A stretch of DNA of 56,075 nucleotides from Francisellaceae bacterium (GTDB lineage: Bacteria > Pseudomonadota > Gammaproteobacteria > UBA6186 > Azoamicaceae), in the NCBI GenBank assembly GCA_018703155.1, contig JABJGS010000082.1:1-56075 (forward strand), written 5' to 3'. The notes under the pieces were generated by a model. The model made no database searches, was not told the DNA's origin, and was given only the letters and a program-made list of their open reading frames with translations. A program made the translations under genes and the position numbers. Positions within the stretch are counted from its first letter, which is position 1. Each line of letters starts with the position of its first letter. Positions 1-8,817 of this stretch are shown piece after piece.

Positions 1-771
1 GTTCAGCACATAGCGCTTTATGATGAAGACAAGCCAGACAAACAGGTGGTTTCAGAAGTTTTTGGATTAGATATAGATATTGATTTATTAGAACAACAAT
101 CTATTGATGACATTCTAAACAAACACTTAGATAGTTTAGTTGAGGCAAGTGAGGAATTTCAAGATTTACGTGCTGGGTTAATATCGCTTTCGGAGAAAGA
201 TGATGAGGACGTGACACCTGAAGAAAAAGAGCTTGTCGCAACAGTATTTTATGGAGTTACAGCTGCAAATAAAGCTAGGTTAGATGCAGGCTCAAAAACA
301 GGCCGTTGTGATACCTGTGAATCATTAGATGCATGCACAGAATGCCTTAATAATATAAATCCACAAGCCCGTATAGATGCTAAAGCCCCGCAACCAAGTC
401 CTGTATCTATTTCTGCCATGCCAGAATCACCCACCCCAGAATTAGACCTTGCAGATCTTTATCAAAATGTAGCATCAGCTCCAATACCTACAAAAATAGA
501 AGCGAATGATAATGACATTGATCTCCTTGAAGGTATAGAAGAGTATGAAGAGGAAAATTTAATGAGAGAACCATTATATGATCGTCCTCAAGATGCTGAT
601 GATGCTTTAGCGGATAGTGCTCACACTGAATTTTCTCATGCTCAAGATGAGCATAATAGAGAATTTCAACATGAAGCTCTTGACTCCAATCCCACCAAAA
701 AGCAAAAAATCAATACTCCAGAACCATCTGCCCCTGCAAACGACTCATCTAATAAAAGTCTAAGACAATAA
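1..771 (+). CDS. Unknown acidic protein, 5' end cut by window edge
   Basis: The reading frame is open from the first base, so the GTG at 46 is probably internal and the true start lies left of the window. The visible 256 residues are acidic. Two CxxC pairs close together (CDTC and CTEC, about residues 100-115 of the visible part) could bind a metal. Downstream lies a low-complexity, Asp/Glu/Pro-rich tail that ends in a Lys/Asn/Ser-rich stretch, probably disordered. I do not recognise a family. It converges on the regulator gene at 851-2683 with 79 bases between them and no clear terminator. Confidence 0.6.
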   Translation, partial: VQHIALYDEDKPDKQVVSEVFGLDIDIDLLEQQSIDDILNKHLDSLVEASEEFQDLRAGLISLSEKDDEDVTPEEKELVATVFYGVTAANKARLDAGSKTGRCDTCESLDACTECLNNINPQARIDAKAPQPSPVSISAMPESPTPELDLADLYQNVASAPIPTKIEANDNDIDLLEGIEEYEEENLMREPLYDRPQDADDALADSAHTEFSHAQDEHNREFQHEALDSNPTKKQKINTPEPSAPANDSSNKSLRQ

Positions 772-850
772 ACATAAATCATACATGATGACTAAGTATC
801 AAACTTTCAACTTATGGTATACCTGAAATATTAAAATAATGTCGCTATAA

Positions 851-2683
851 TTAACTGTCTTTGTCTTTAAGTAATTGTTCCTCAGTAGCCAACATTACTT
901 TGATTGCTTCTGCATAATCAGCTTTATTTTTTCCACTATCTAATTTAATTGCTCTTGGAATACAGTACTGAACATTAATAGATACCTTCATTAATTTAGA
1001 ATCAACAATCTGAGTATCATCTGCTGACATATTTAAAGATTGTAAAGCTTTTTTTAGTTGCTCTACAACATTTGAAGTATTAGAACCTTGATTATGATCA
1101 CTAGATGCATAAATGGATAGCGTGTAACCTGTGCCTTGTATGCCTGTGAAATTTTCCTCATGAGTTCTAAGTTTTTTTCTGAGTAAGTTTGCCGATTCCA
1201 TAAAGGCATCACTATACGTGGAAATCTTACTAGTGTTTACTCCTAAAATATTAGCTAAAACTGCCACTTTCTTTTCTTTATTATACAAAACAATAATTAA
1301 TGCTTGCTGTGCAAAACTTGTTAAAATAACGTCCTCTGAGGACAAATCCAAATCATTTGTTTGTACAACAATTTCAGAGTAATCGTCTGACAAACTAGCT
1401 ACCAGCGTAGTCATTTGATTAGCATGTTCATCCTTATCACATAAGGAGAATAATTTATTGGCAACTGTTAAATTTTCAGGTTTCAATGATACCTCAGCTT
1501 CTTCTAGTAAAATAAGAGCTTTATCAGCATGCTCTATACTTTCATCAAATCTTCTTTTAATATAACTGACTGATGAGGAAAAAACCTCTGCCATTGCAGC
1601 AATTTCCGTATTATCAGGAAAGTTATTTTTCAATATATTAATAGCTTTATCTGCATCGGTGAACCGAATATTTGATTCTAAATTATCTGCTGATAAAAGT
1701 ATTTTCAAGGTTATACTACAAAGACCAACGTAATCTGATTCTCTTTTAAGATAAGAATTCTTCCCCATACTACATGTCCTAAGCAGTAAATTAGCTACAG
1801 CATCATATTCCATTTTAGTAGATTTAGATTTAGTTAAATCAACAGCGTCCTGATATAGTGCAATATCATTAGACCTAACCTTGGAGTTTAGTAAAACATT
1901 CAAACTTTCCATAGCTTTTGTATAGTCACCTTCCGCAATATGTATTTTTGATTCTACTAATCTAATATCACTTTCTTCTGGATGCTGTTTAAGGACGTTT
2001 GTCACTAATGTTTTTGCATCATCAATATCGTCACTGCTAAATAATGATCGGGCAGTCCTTGCATCTATCCAAAATTCATCATAACTATCAACAAGCAATC
2101 TCAATAAATTACGCACTACATCATTGTCATCATCTTTGTATTTTGTGATCAGCCTGAATATTTGTGTAGCAGGTATATTCCAGGTCTTAGCCAGAAGTTT
2201 ACCTGATGCAATAATTTTTTCTGGTGAATCTCCATCAAAAATATCTTTTTTATTAATTATAACATTGTGTACAGACATAGCCCCCTGTAAACTTTTACCT
2301 AAAAATTCTATTGAAACTGGATATTTTATTGTTATATCAATATAACTTTCTAGTAATGCATCAACAAAGTCATCATCATCAGTCACAAAACATACTATCA
2401 AAGTAGAGCTGTCGATTAGTTTTCGACCTTGCAACTCTCTAAATAAGTAAGTAGATTGTGAGTTATCTTGTAATATATATCTGCTTATGATTGCATCCGG
2501 GCTCTTAGTTTTCAGTGTGTTATAAAGTTGTGCTACATCTGTGCATACAGTTACTTCTTGCACCTTTAATTCGGTAAGCATTTTCACAGTAAATTGCCGT
2601 GAAATAGCATTTTCATCGAATAAGAGAATATGCTTTCTCTCTAAAATATTTTTCCCATTACTTACCATAAAAACATAATACAT
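851..2683 (-). CDS. Pseudo-receiver plus helical-repeat (TPR-like) protein
   Basis: Residues about 17-130 have the beta-alpha pattern of a CheY-like receiver: an acidic pair at D23-E24, T101 at the switch position and K120 followed by a proline at the conserved lysine. In the segment PDAIISRYIL the position of the phospho-accepting Asp appears to be Arg68, so normal phosphorylation is unlikely. The remaining ~450 residues are alpha-helical repeats resembling tetratricopeptide repeats (for example around the EGDYTKAMESL segment), likely for protein binding. No DNA-binding or enzymatic output domain is visible. The start is uncertain: ATG at 2683 or the ATG five codons on, neither with a good ribosome site. 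Function inferred: a phosphorylation-independent adaptor. Confidence 0.75.
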   Translation of the reverse strand: MYYVFMVSNGKNILERKHILLFDENAISRQFTVKMLTELKVQEVTVCTDVAQLYNTLKTKSPDAIISRYILQDNSQSTYLFRELQGRKLIDSSTLIVCFVTDDDDFVDALLESYIDITIKYPVSIEFLGKSLQGAMSVHNVIINKKDIFDGDSPEKIIASGKLLAKTWNIPATQIFRLITKYKDDDNDVVRNLLRLLVDSYDEFWIDARTARSLFSSDDIDDAKTLVTNVLKQHPEESDIRLVESKIHIAEGDYTKAMESLNVLLNSKVRSNDIALYQDAVDLTKSKSTKMEYDAVANLLLRTCSMGKNSYLKRESDYVGLCSITLKILLSADNLESNIRFTDADKAINILKNNFPDNTEIAAMAEVFSSSVSYIKRRFDESIEHADKALILLEEAEVSLKPENLTVANKLFSLCDKDEHANQMTTLVASLSDDYSEIVVQTNDLDLSSEDVILTSFAQQALIIVLYNKEKKVAVLANILGVNTSKISTYSDAFMESANLLRKKLRTHEENFTGIQGTGYTLSIYASSDHNQGSNTSNVVEQLKKALQSLNMSADDTQIVDSKLMKVSINVQYCIPRAIKLDSGKNKADYAEAIKVMLATEEQLLKDKDS

Positions 2684-3138
2684 TTATTGAACTACACAGT
2701 TTAAGTATAGAGTTAACATGATGATTTTAGTGTGTAAACACAACCAATGACTTTCAATGTAAGTCCCTGAAAACAATAGCAATTACTCTGATGCCTCTCA
2801 CCCTATCTGACAGTGTTAAGTGCATCATATTTTCATATTTACCTCTTTAAATATTAAACTGGGCATTATCCAGAGTGTGAGGCTCAAATTCACTCCAAAA
2901 GCACAACAATAAGTGTATATACTTGATAAATATAGTTTAGGGGTAATAGATGTACTTTGAATATACCAATCTCAAATGCATGTAATTACTCATGTTTGGA
3001 AATAAATTTCGATAAACATCATTAATCGATTGTTACAGCTAATGAGCTTAACTAAATTGTCACAGAATTTTTAAAACTACAAATTACAGAAAAAATAAAT
3101 ATGAACTCACTATAATGTATCAAAGATTCATCTCACAA
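2684..3138. other. 455-base intergenic region, no gene seen
   Basis: This very AT-rich stretch lies between the glycosyltransferase gene and the regulator gene, both on the minus strand. I see no RNA gene, repeat array or convincing ORF. It must hold the promoter of the regulator gene; a TATACT hexamer (minus strand, about 2705-2710) could be a -10 box, but no matching -35 is obvious. Confidence 0.5.
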
Positions 3139-3906
3139 TCATGGTAATATCTCTATATTATTTCTATTATGAAGCAACGATAATTTTATATACTTATAAT
3201 ACGTGCCTTCTGCAAAAGAAAAAGCTACCATGAACCCTTCCTGTCCATCTAGTAATCCTAGTTTTAATATATACGAGTTAATAAAAGCCCAAAGGCTTTT
3301 TATAATTGCAGCAGGCAAGGAGCTAGTTTTACCAGCATCAAATTTTTGTTTTGCAAGCAAACTTGAATATAAATCCATTTTGTTTAGCACATCTTCATGA
3401 CTAGTAAATGAATTATGAAGAATATGATTACTTAATTTTTCAACTGCATTAGTAACTAATAATTTTTCATGTACTATATCATTACTGAACTCACCTGAAT
3501 CTCTTTTGAATAAGCGCATAACTTTATCATTGCGCCAATGGCCAAATCGTATCAACTTGCCACAATAGTAAGATTTACGTGGGATATTATAGCTAAGATC
3601 CTTATTAGCACTGACCACTGCAATAATTTCTTCTCGTAATGTAGGTGTTAGCCACTCATCTGCATCAAGTGATAATACCCAAGATTTTGTAGCTAAATCT
3701 AATGCATAATTTTTTTGCTTACCAAAACCTGGCCATTTGTTATAGAAAACTTTAGCTGTATAGCGTTTACAGATCTCAACTGTGTCATCAACACTACCGG
3801 AGTCAACTACAATAATCTCTCCAAGCCCATGAACTGAGTCTAAACATCTCTTAATATCACTTGTCTCATTTTTAGTAATGATTATAACACTAATATCCAT
3901 AGTCAT
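3139..3906 (-). CDS. Family 2 glycosyltransferase, WaaE/KdtX-like
   Basis: A GT-A fold glycosyltransferase that probably adds a sugar to lipopolysaccharide core or a related surface glycan at the cytoplasmic face of the inner membrane. Visible motifs: an N-terminal nucleotide-binding strand SVIIITKNE (6-14), IIVVDSGSVDDT (31-42), and the metal-binding LDADEW at 81-86, which together are typical of the WaaE/KdtX branch of GT2. Length 255 is normal for that branch. The start may be the ATG at 3906 or the ATG two codons later. galU, which makes UDP-glucose, is divergent next door and could supply its donor, but the sugar used cannot be read from sequence. Confidence 0.85.
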   Translation of the reverse strand: MTMDISVIIITKNETSDIKRCLDSVHGLGEIIVVDSGSVDDTVEICKRYTAKVFYNKWPGFGKQKNYALDLATKSWVLSLDADEWLTPTLREEIIAVVSANKDLSYNIPRKSYYCGKLIRFGHWRNDKVMRLFKRDSGEFSNDIVHEKLLVTNAVEKLSNHILHNSFTSHEDVLNKMDLYSSLLAKQKFDAGKTSSLPAAIIKSLWAFINSYILKLGLLDGQEGFMVAFSFAEGTYYKYIKLSLLHNRNNIEILP

Positions 3907-4010
3907 TTTATATATCCTGGCCTTTTAAAGAGCTATTTTATGAGATTATACCATGTTAATATATTAAGTAACTGGACTAATTGGCTTTTAGCTTACAGGA
4001 ATAAGTGGAT

Positions 4011-4886
4011 ATGCAAATAAATAAAGCTGTTTTCCCCGTCGCAGGACTAGGAACCAGATTCTTACCAGCAACAAAGGCAAGTCCAAAAGAAATGCTTCCT
4101 ATAATTGATAAGCCTATTATCCAATATGCTGTTGAGGAAGTTTTAGAATTAGGCATAAAAACTCTTATTTTTATAACTAGCAATGATAAACGAGCTATTG
4201 AGGATCATTTTGATAGAAATTACCAACTAGAAAAACATTTGGAAGAAACTAATAAACTTGAACTATTAGCATTAGTGAAATCAATAATTCCCAATGATGT
4301 TAGTTGCATATATTTACGTCAATATCGAATGTTGGGCTTGGGCCATGCTATTTTATGTGCAAAACCAGTACTTGGTAATGAACCATTTATAGTGTCCTTA
4401 GCTGATGACCTTATTTATAACAATAATAAATCTTGCCTAGCACAAATGTTGGATATCTATAATGATACTGGGTCTAGTGTCTTAGCTGCTCAAAATGTAC
4501 CTAAAAGTGAGTGCCACAAATATGGCATCATTGCACAAGAGCCCATCAAAAATAATCTTGGTAAGATAAGCCGTATAATTGAGAAACCTAGCATCGACCA
4601 AGCTCCATCAACCTTGGCATCCGTAGGAAGATATATCTTTACCAACAAAATTATTAATAATTTACAAACTTATTCAGAGGGTCACAAATCAGAAATACAC
4701 ATAACACCAGCTATAGATATGTTAGCCGCCCAGGAAAATGTTCTTGCCTATGAATTTACCGGCACTAGATATGATTGTGGTGATAAACTTGGCTATCTTA
4801 AAGCTGTTTATGATTACGGGATCCGCCACCCAATTTTAGGAGAGCAATTCAAAGATTTTGTAACCAACAAAACCAAGACCAATTAA
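4011..4886 (+). CDS. galU: UTP-glucose-1-phosphate uridylyltransferase
   Basis: Makes UDP-glucose from UTP and glucose-1-phosphate for lipopolysaccharide and other glycans. The nucleotide-binding signature GLGTRFLPATKASPKEML spans residues 12-29. Further family segments are visible: PIIQYAVEE, FIVSLADDL, the IIEKP loop and the C-terminal TRYDCGDKLGYLKA. At 291 residues it is full length. I chose ATG 4011 over the in-frame GTG at 4005 because AGGA at 3997-4000 sits 10 bases before the ATG but only 4 before the GTG. The gene is divergent from the glycosyltransferase gene. Confidence 0.95.
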   Translation: MQINKAVFPVAGLGTRFLPATKASPKEMLPIIDKPIIQYAVEEVLELGIKTLIFITSNDKRAIEDHFDRNYQLEKHLEETNKLELLALVKSIIPNDVSCIYLRQYRMLGLGHAILCAKPVLGNEPFIVSLADDLIYNNNKSCLAQMLDIYNDTGSSVLAAQNVPKSECHKYGIIAQEPIKNNLGKISRIIEKPSIDQAPSTLASVGRYIFTNKIINNLQTYSEGHKSEIHITPAIDMLAAQENVLAYEFTGTRYDCGDKLGYLKAVYDYGIRHPILGEQFKDFVTNKTKTN

Positions 4887-4971
4887 TTTACTGCAATTTC
4901 CAACATATTAATTAGACTTATTTATATCTACATGATAATTTAAATAAATAATAATATTGAGGGATTTGTTA

Positions 4972-6558
4972 ATGCCAAGTAAAATATTCGAAAATAGTGC
5001 CCTAAAATTGGCTGATATTAGTACATTCATTAATACGATTGTTAGAAATAGGCTCTATGCATGTAGTGATTATCCTTACGAACCAGAGAAATATAACCAT
5101 CATATAGTTCTCAACTCCATAAATCATGCCTCTGGCAATTCATATACTAATATTGCAGAGTTTTTAAAAATGGCACCATTAGGTCTTGTCCAATGTTTTT
5201 TATTATTCGCTGAAGATCTTAACAGAAAAATTGAGCGTAAATATACTGCGGCAGAAATTGTGCTAGGCAGACCAGACCTAGATTACGAAGAAACCTCTAT
5301 ATTATATAGAGTGTTAACCTCTCGACATTATGTAGGATTTAATAGTAGAACTTCTAGTTCCTTTTCTCTATTAGAAAACTTCGCATCAGTTCAAGATTAT
5401 GACAAAGTTGAAATTTTAATTATATTGAGATTTAGGGTAACTCCTATAGCAATATATTCCGCATGCTCACAATTAAGAGAAATACCAATTAATCCTTCTC
5501 TTATTAACATTTTATGTAAAGCTATCGATACCGTGCCCTATCAAGATGCTATTAACTACGCTCTTGAATATTCAGAGGTTAATCCTAGACAAACTGCGAT
5601 TGCTATATCAGCCTTGCTTTCAACAATGAAACATTATGTTCCTATAAATTGTATAATCCCTGATGCAGTGCTTGCTCAAATAAACCCTATTGATATTGAC
5701 AAAGATGCAGTGTTACTAGGAGTTAACATTAATGGTACACGCTCATTTAAAGGTGAACTATCTAGATATTTCATTGGTAATTGTATCTGTTCTCCAAGTG
5801 ATCTATTTAAATCTTTCCGTCATGGCGAAATTAGTGCTCATAAATATATCAATATATTATCTGGATATCTGTCATCATTATCTGCAGATGATGCTCACAC
5901 TGAAAGTATGTTTTTTTTCACTGGTTTTTTAGAAACGCAACGATTACTTTCCGATGACACAAAAACTCTATTACTGTCGACATTAGAACAGTATGGCCCA
6001 TTATATGTACGTAAAAATAGAGCTCCCGCTAGAACCCGCCATGAAGCTCCTGACTCTTCATTGCCTAGCATAAGTGAAGCCTCTAGAAGCAACTATGCCC
6101 AAGAAATAGACTCTTTTTCACCTAAAAGAGTAGCTACGCATAGAAGAAGATTTTCAGCACATCATAATATTGAACTTAGCAGAAGCCCCCCCCCAAGAAG
6201 CAGTACTAGTGTTCGTCGCACCCGTTCTAAATCTCTAGTCGAAGCAGATAGCTACCTTCCTGAAGTTAATCCTTTATGTGGTGCAGGCATAGCAAGCGCT
6301 AGAGCAACAAGAGCAGATGGCAATACTAGAGCAACAAGAGCAGATGGCAATACTAGAGCAACAGGAACAGATGGCAATAATAGAGCAACAAGAGCTAGTT
6401 TTATGGAGCCCTTGTTTCCTGATATAGGTATAGCCTCATCAGCATACGACCGTCACTTATCAAAAGTAGCTCAAGTTCAATCAACCCCGACCCTGACAAC
6501 TATAGAGAGACAAAAAAATAAATACCGCAGAGACGAAAGGCCTATATTTCTTAGGTAA
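4972..6558 (+). CDS. Unknown protein with Arg/Ser-rich tail and 9-residue repeats
   Basis: 528 residues. I chose the ATG at 4972 because GAGGG lies 8 bases upstream; an in-frame TTG at 4957 has none. Residues 1 to about 345 look globular and mostly helical but match no family I recognise. The C-terminal third is low complexity: Arg/Ser/Pro-rich, then just over three copies of RATRADGNT (6301-6399). A run of nine C (6186-6194) lies in codons for Ser-Pro-Pro-Pro, remarkable in such AT-rich DNA; a one-base slip there would alter or truncate the tail. No signal peptide or membrane segment is evident. A secreted effector is possible, but nothing in the sequence proves it. Confidence 0.75.
   Translation: MPSKIFENSALKLADISTFINTIVRNRLYACSDYPYEPEKYNHHIVLNSINHASGNSYTNIAEFLKMAPLGLVQCFLLFAEDLNRKIERKYTAAEIVLGRPDLDYEETSILYRVLTSRHYVGFNSRTSSSFSLLENFASVQDYDKVEILIILRFRVTPIAIYSACSQLREIPINPSLINILCKAIDTVPYQDAINYALEYSEVNPRQTAIAISALLSTMKHYVPINCIIPDAVLAQINPIDIDKDAVLLGVNINGTRSFKGELSRYFIGNCICSPSDLFKSFRHGEISAHKYINILSGYLSSLSADDAHTESMFFFTGFLETQRLLSDDTKTLLLSTLEQYGPLYVRKNRAPARTRHEAPDSSLPSISEASRSNYAQEIDSFSPKRVATHRRRFSAHHNIELSRSPPPRSSTSVRRTRSKSLVEADSYLPEVNPLCGAGIASARATRADGNTRATRADGNTRATGTDGNNRATRASFMEPLFPDIGIASSAYDRHLSKVAQVQSTPTLTTIERQKNKYRRDERPIFLR
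6186..6194 (+). repeat. C9 homopolymer inside a coding region
   Basis: Nine consecutive cytosines within the unknown gene at 4972-6558. Long C tracts are classic slipped-strand sites in phase-variable genes of other bacteria. Here the tract lies before the Arg-rich, repeat-bearing tail. Confidence 0.9.
6301..6399 (+). repeat. 27-base tandem repeat, 3.7 copies
   Basis: Units begin at 6301, 6328 and 6355, with a partial fourth at 6382. The first two are identical and the third differs at a few bases. Each unit encodes nine residues (RATRADGNT or a variant) in frame with the host gene, so copy-number change would alter protein length without breaking the frame. Confidence 0.95.
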
Positions 6559-6620
6559 GGCTATGCGCTAGCTAATATAATGTTATAATCCCTAAATACT
6601 TGTGTTTTTGATTAATTAAT

Positions 6621-7685
6621 ATGTTCTTACGATACAAATATTTATTTACCTGCCTGTTGTTTTTTACAACTAACTTACTTTGGGCTGACATCAACTATTC
6701 TTTTGAAAAAGTTGGTGCCTCCCATGTACATATAATAATTTTTGATCCAAATAAATATGATCTCACTCCTGTTACTGCAAATGATATACGAGGCAATAGA
6801 AAAGAAACTGTTAAAACTATAGCTAAAAATACCGGTGCCCTAGCTGCTATCAATGGTGGTTTTTTTCACTTGAATTCTTCTGCTGTTGGAATTTTGAAAA
6901 TATCTGGTCATTGGCTTGGTATAGCCTACAAACCTCGTTCCGCTATGGCTTGGAATAATAAGGAACAATTCTTATTTGATTACCCTGATACTAAATCATT
7001 TATTAAAACTCAGAGCGGAGTTTTAAAAATAAACAGCATGAATAATACTAAGGCTAAAAATAAATCTATACTATTTTCTCAACCATTACATCGACAAGAT
7101 ATAATATCCCCATACCAATCTTGTTATATAGCATTTTCCGACTCAAAACTTGTTAATTATTCACAAAATGCTCTGGAAATTCCAGAAAATGGCTATGTAT
7201 ATTACTCACCTGATAAAAATTTGTGTAGTTCTGAAAATATAAAGAACATGGGATATTTTAAATTAGATATCCATGTTACCCCAACGGAAAATAAGGATCT
7301 TAATAACTGGAATTCTATGCCATTTATTATGGGTGGGATCCCCATGCTTGTATACGATGGGAAATTAATTGATAATTCACGCAACAATAAAGTACAACCT
7401 AATTTTGCCAACAAACGCCATGGTCGTACAGCTGCTGGCTATCTTAACAACAATAATGTCATCCTTGTTATTGTTGAAGAAGACCCATTTGAAAAAGACT
7501 CTGGCATGAGTATCATAGAACTTGCTACATTTATGCTTGCAAAAGACTGCAAATATGCAATTAACCTTGACGGTGGGTCATCAACATCGATGTTTCTAGA
7601 TAAAAAGATTGTAAAACACAGCACTAGCAAGGGATATGCAAATATAAATCTAGTTAGCAATGCATTGATCGTAACGAAAAAATAA
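6621..7685 (+). CDS. Secreted phosphodiester glycosidase-domain (NAGPA-like) protein
   Basis: 354 residues with an N-terminal signal peptide (basic start, hydrophobic core about 8-20, likely cleavage after LLWA). The mature part has the hallmarks of the phosphodiester glycosidase/NAGPA domain (also called DUF2233): AAINGGFF near residue 75, GRTAAGYL in the middle, and AINLDGGSSTSMF near the C-terminus. In animals the domain uncovers mannose-6-phosphate tags by removing N-acetylglucosamine; bacterial members are linked to cell-wall or exopolysaccharide phosphodiesters. The substrate here is unknown. It probably acts in the periplasm or outside the cell. It converges on nusB. Confidence 0.85.
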   Translation: MFLRYKYLFTCLLFFTTNLLWADINYSFEKVGASHVHIIIFDPNKYDLTPVTANDIRGNRKETVKTIAKNTGALAAINGGFFHLNSSAVGILKISGHWLGIAYKPRSAMAWNNKEQFLFDYPDTKSFIKTQSGVLKINSMNNTKAKNKSILFSQPLHRQDIISPYQSCYIAFSDSKLVNYSQNALEIPENGYVYYSPDKNLCSSENIKNMGYFKLDIHVTPTENKDLNNWNSMPFIMGGIPMLVYDGKLIDNSRNNKVQPNFANKRHGRTAAGYLNNNNVILVIVEEDPFEKDSGMSIIELATFMLAKDCKYAINLDGGSSTSMFLDKKIVKHSTSKGYANINLVSNALIVTKK

Positions 7686-7738
7686 AATTAATCTTTATAT
7701 TTATTTTTGTAGATTTTAAGGAACAGCAAAGTATTACG

Positions 7739-8182
7739 CTATGATTTCTGAGGAATCAACGTTAATAATTCTTTTGCCAATGGGTCCAAGACTCCATTCA
7801 CAAATAAGTGACTATCGTCAGCACCAAACATTTTTGCTAACTCAATTGCTTCATTAATAGCTACTTTATAAGGGATTTCATCATTATGATACTTAAGCTC
7901 ATATGCAGCTATACGCAATATCGATAATTCTATTGGCCCAAGGTCACTAATTTCTCTGTCTTTCAGATATGGAATTATTAATGCATGTATTTCAGTAATT
8001 TTACTAGGAATATCATGAAGAAGCTTCACAAAATAAGATACATCAAATTTGCTTTTATTCTGACCCGTTAGAAAAGTATCTTCTATTTCAGAAATATTCA
8101 AACTAGCAACATGCCAGCTATATAAAGCTTGCATAGCGTAGAGACGGGCTTGATGACGTTTTTTTGCTGAGAATTGGTGCAT
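7739..8182 (-). CDS. nusB: Transcription antitermination factor NusB
   Basis: Binds boxA RNA together with ribosomal protein S10 to support antitermination on rRNA operons. The family pattern is clear: an Arg-rich N-terminus, then [38 protein letters not shown] and the C-terminal [16 protein letters not shown] favour the ATG at 8182, which gives an N-terminus like that of E. coli NusB; an in-frame TTG at 8209 would add nine residues. Neither start has a strong ribosome site. It follows nrdR on the same strand. Confidence 0.93.
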   Translation of the reverse strand: MHQFSAKKRHQARLYAMQALYSWHVASLNISEIEDTFLTGQNKSKFDVSYFVKLLHDIPSKITEIHALIIPYLKDREISDLGPIELSILRIAAYELKYHNDEIPYKVAINEAIELAKMFGADDSHLFVNGVLDPLAKELLTLIPQKS

Positions 8183-8257
8183 ATAATCTAAAAGCTGTTT
8201 TTCTAACAAATTGAGTTAGGATATTACCATACCTTTATTAAATAGACCATAGAGGTT

Positions 8258-8731
8258 TTACGCATTCTCAATCTGTTGTGTGCTTTTTTTCATTCTAGCA
8301 ACTTCATCATGAAATTCTTGTGCATCTTGAAAGTGTCTATACACTGAAGCAAAGCGTACATAAGCAACCTCATCCAATATTTTCAGCTCTTCCATTACAT
8401 ACTCACCAATAAGCCTAGTCGGTAATTCTTTTTCACCTTGAACATTCATCCAACGCATGACTTTAGTAATTAGAGTATCTATATCCGCAGCACTAACAGG
8501 TCTTTTTTCACAAGAACGTAATATTCCTGATCTAAGCTTATCTTCTTTAAATTGTACAAAACTGCCATCTTTTTTTATTAATCTTGGTAATGAGAGCTCG
8601 ATAGTTTCGTATGTTGTAAATCTATCGCTACAATTTAAGCATTCTCTTCTTCTTCTAATTTGCCCGCCCTCACCAACTAAGCGAGAATCAACAACCTTGG
8701 TATCTTGTGCATGACAAAACGGACATAACAT
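8258..8731 (-). CDS. nrdR: Transcriptional repressor NrdR
   Basis: Represses ribonucleotide reductase genes in response to bound ATP/dATP. The N-terminal zinc ribbon is intact (C3, C6, C31, C34) and is followed by the RRRRE segment and an ATP-cone domain (about 46-136). Length 157 is typical. It lies between glyA and nusB on the minus strand, the usual gammaproteobacterial neighbourhood, although the ribD/ribE genes often found between nrdR and nusB are absent. Confidence 0.96.
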   Translation of the reverse strand: MLCPFCHAQDTKVVDSRLVGEGGQIRRRRECLNCSDRFTTYETIELSLPRLIKKDGSFVQFKEDKLRSGILRSCEKRPVSAADIDTLITKVMRWMNVQGEKELPTRLIGEYVMEELKILDEVAYVRFASVYRHFQDAQEFHDEVARMKKSTQQIENA

Positions 8732-8817
8732 AGCTTCCTTCCCTCCTATTTAACTCTTCCTTACCAGCAGCACAACTCTACTGTACTGCTGACATAATAC
8801 CTGTTATTTGTTCATAC

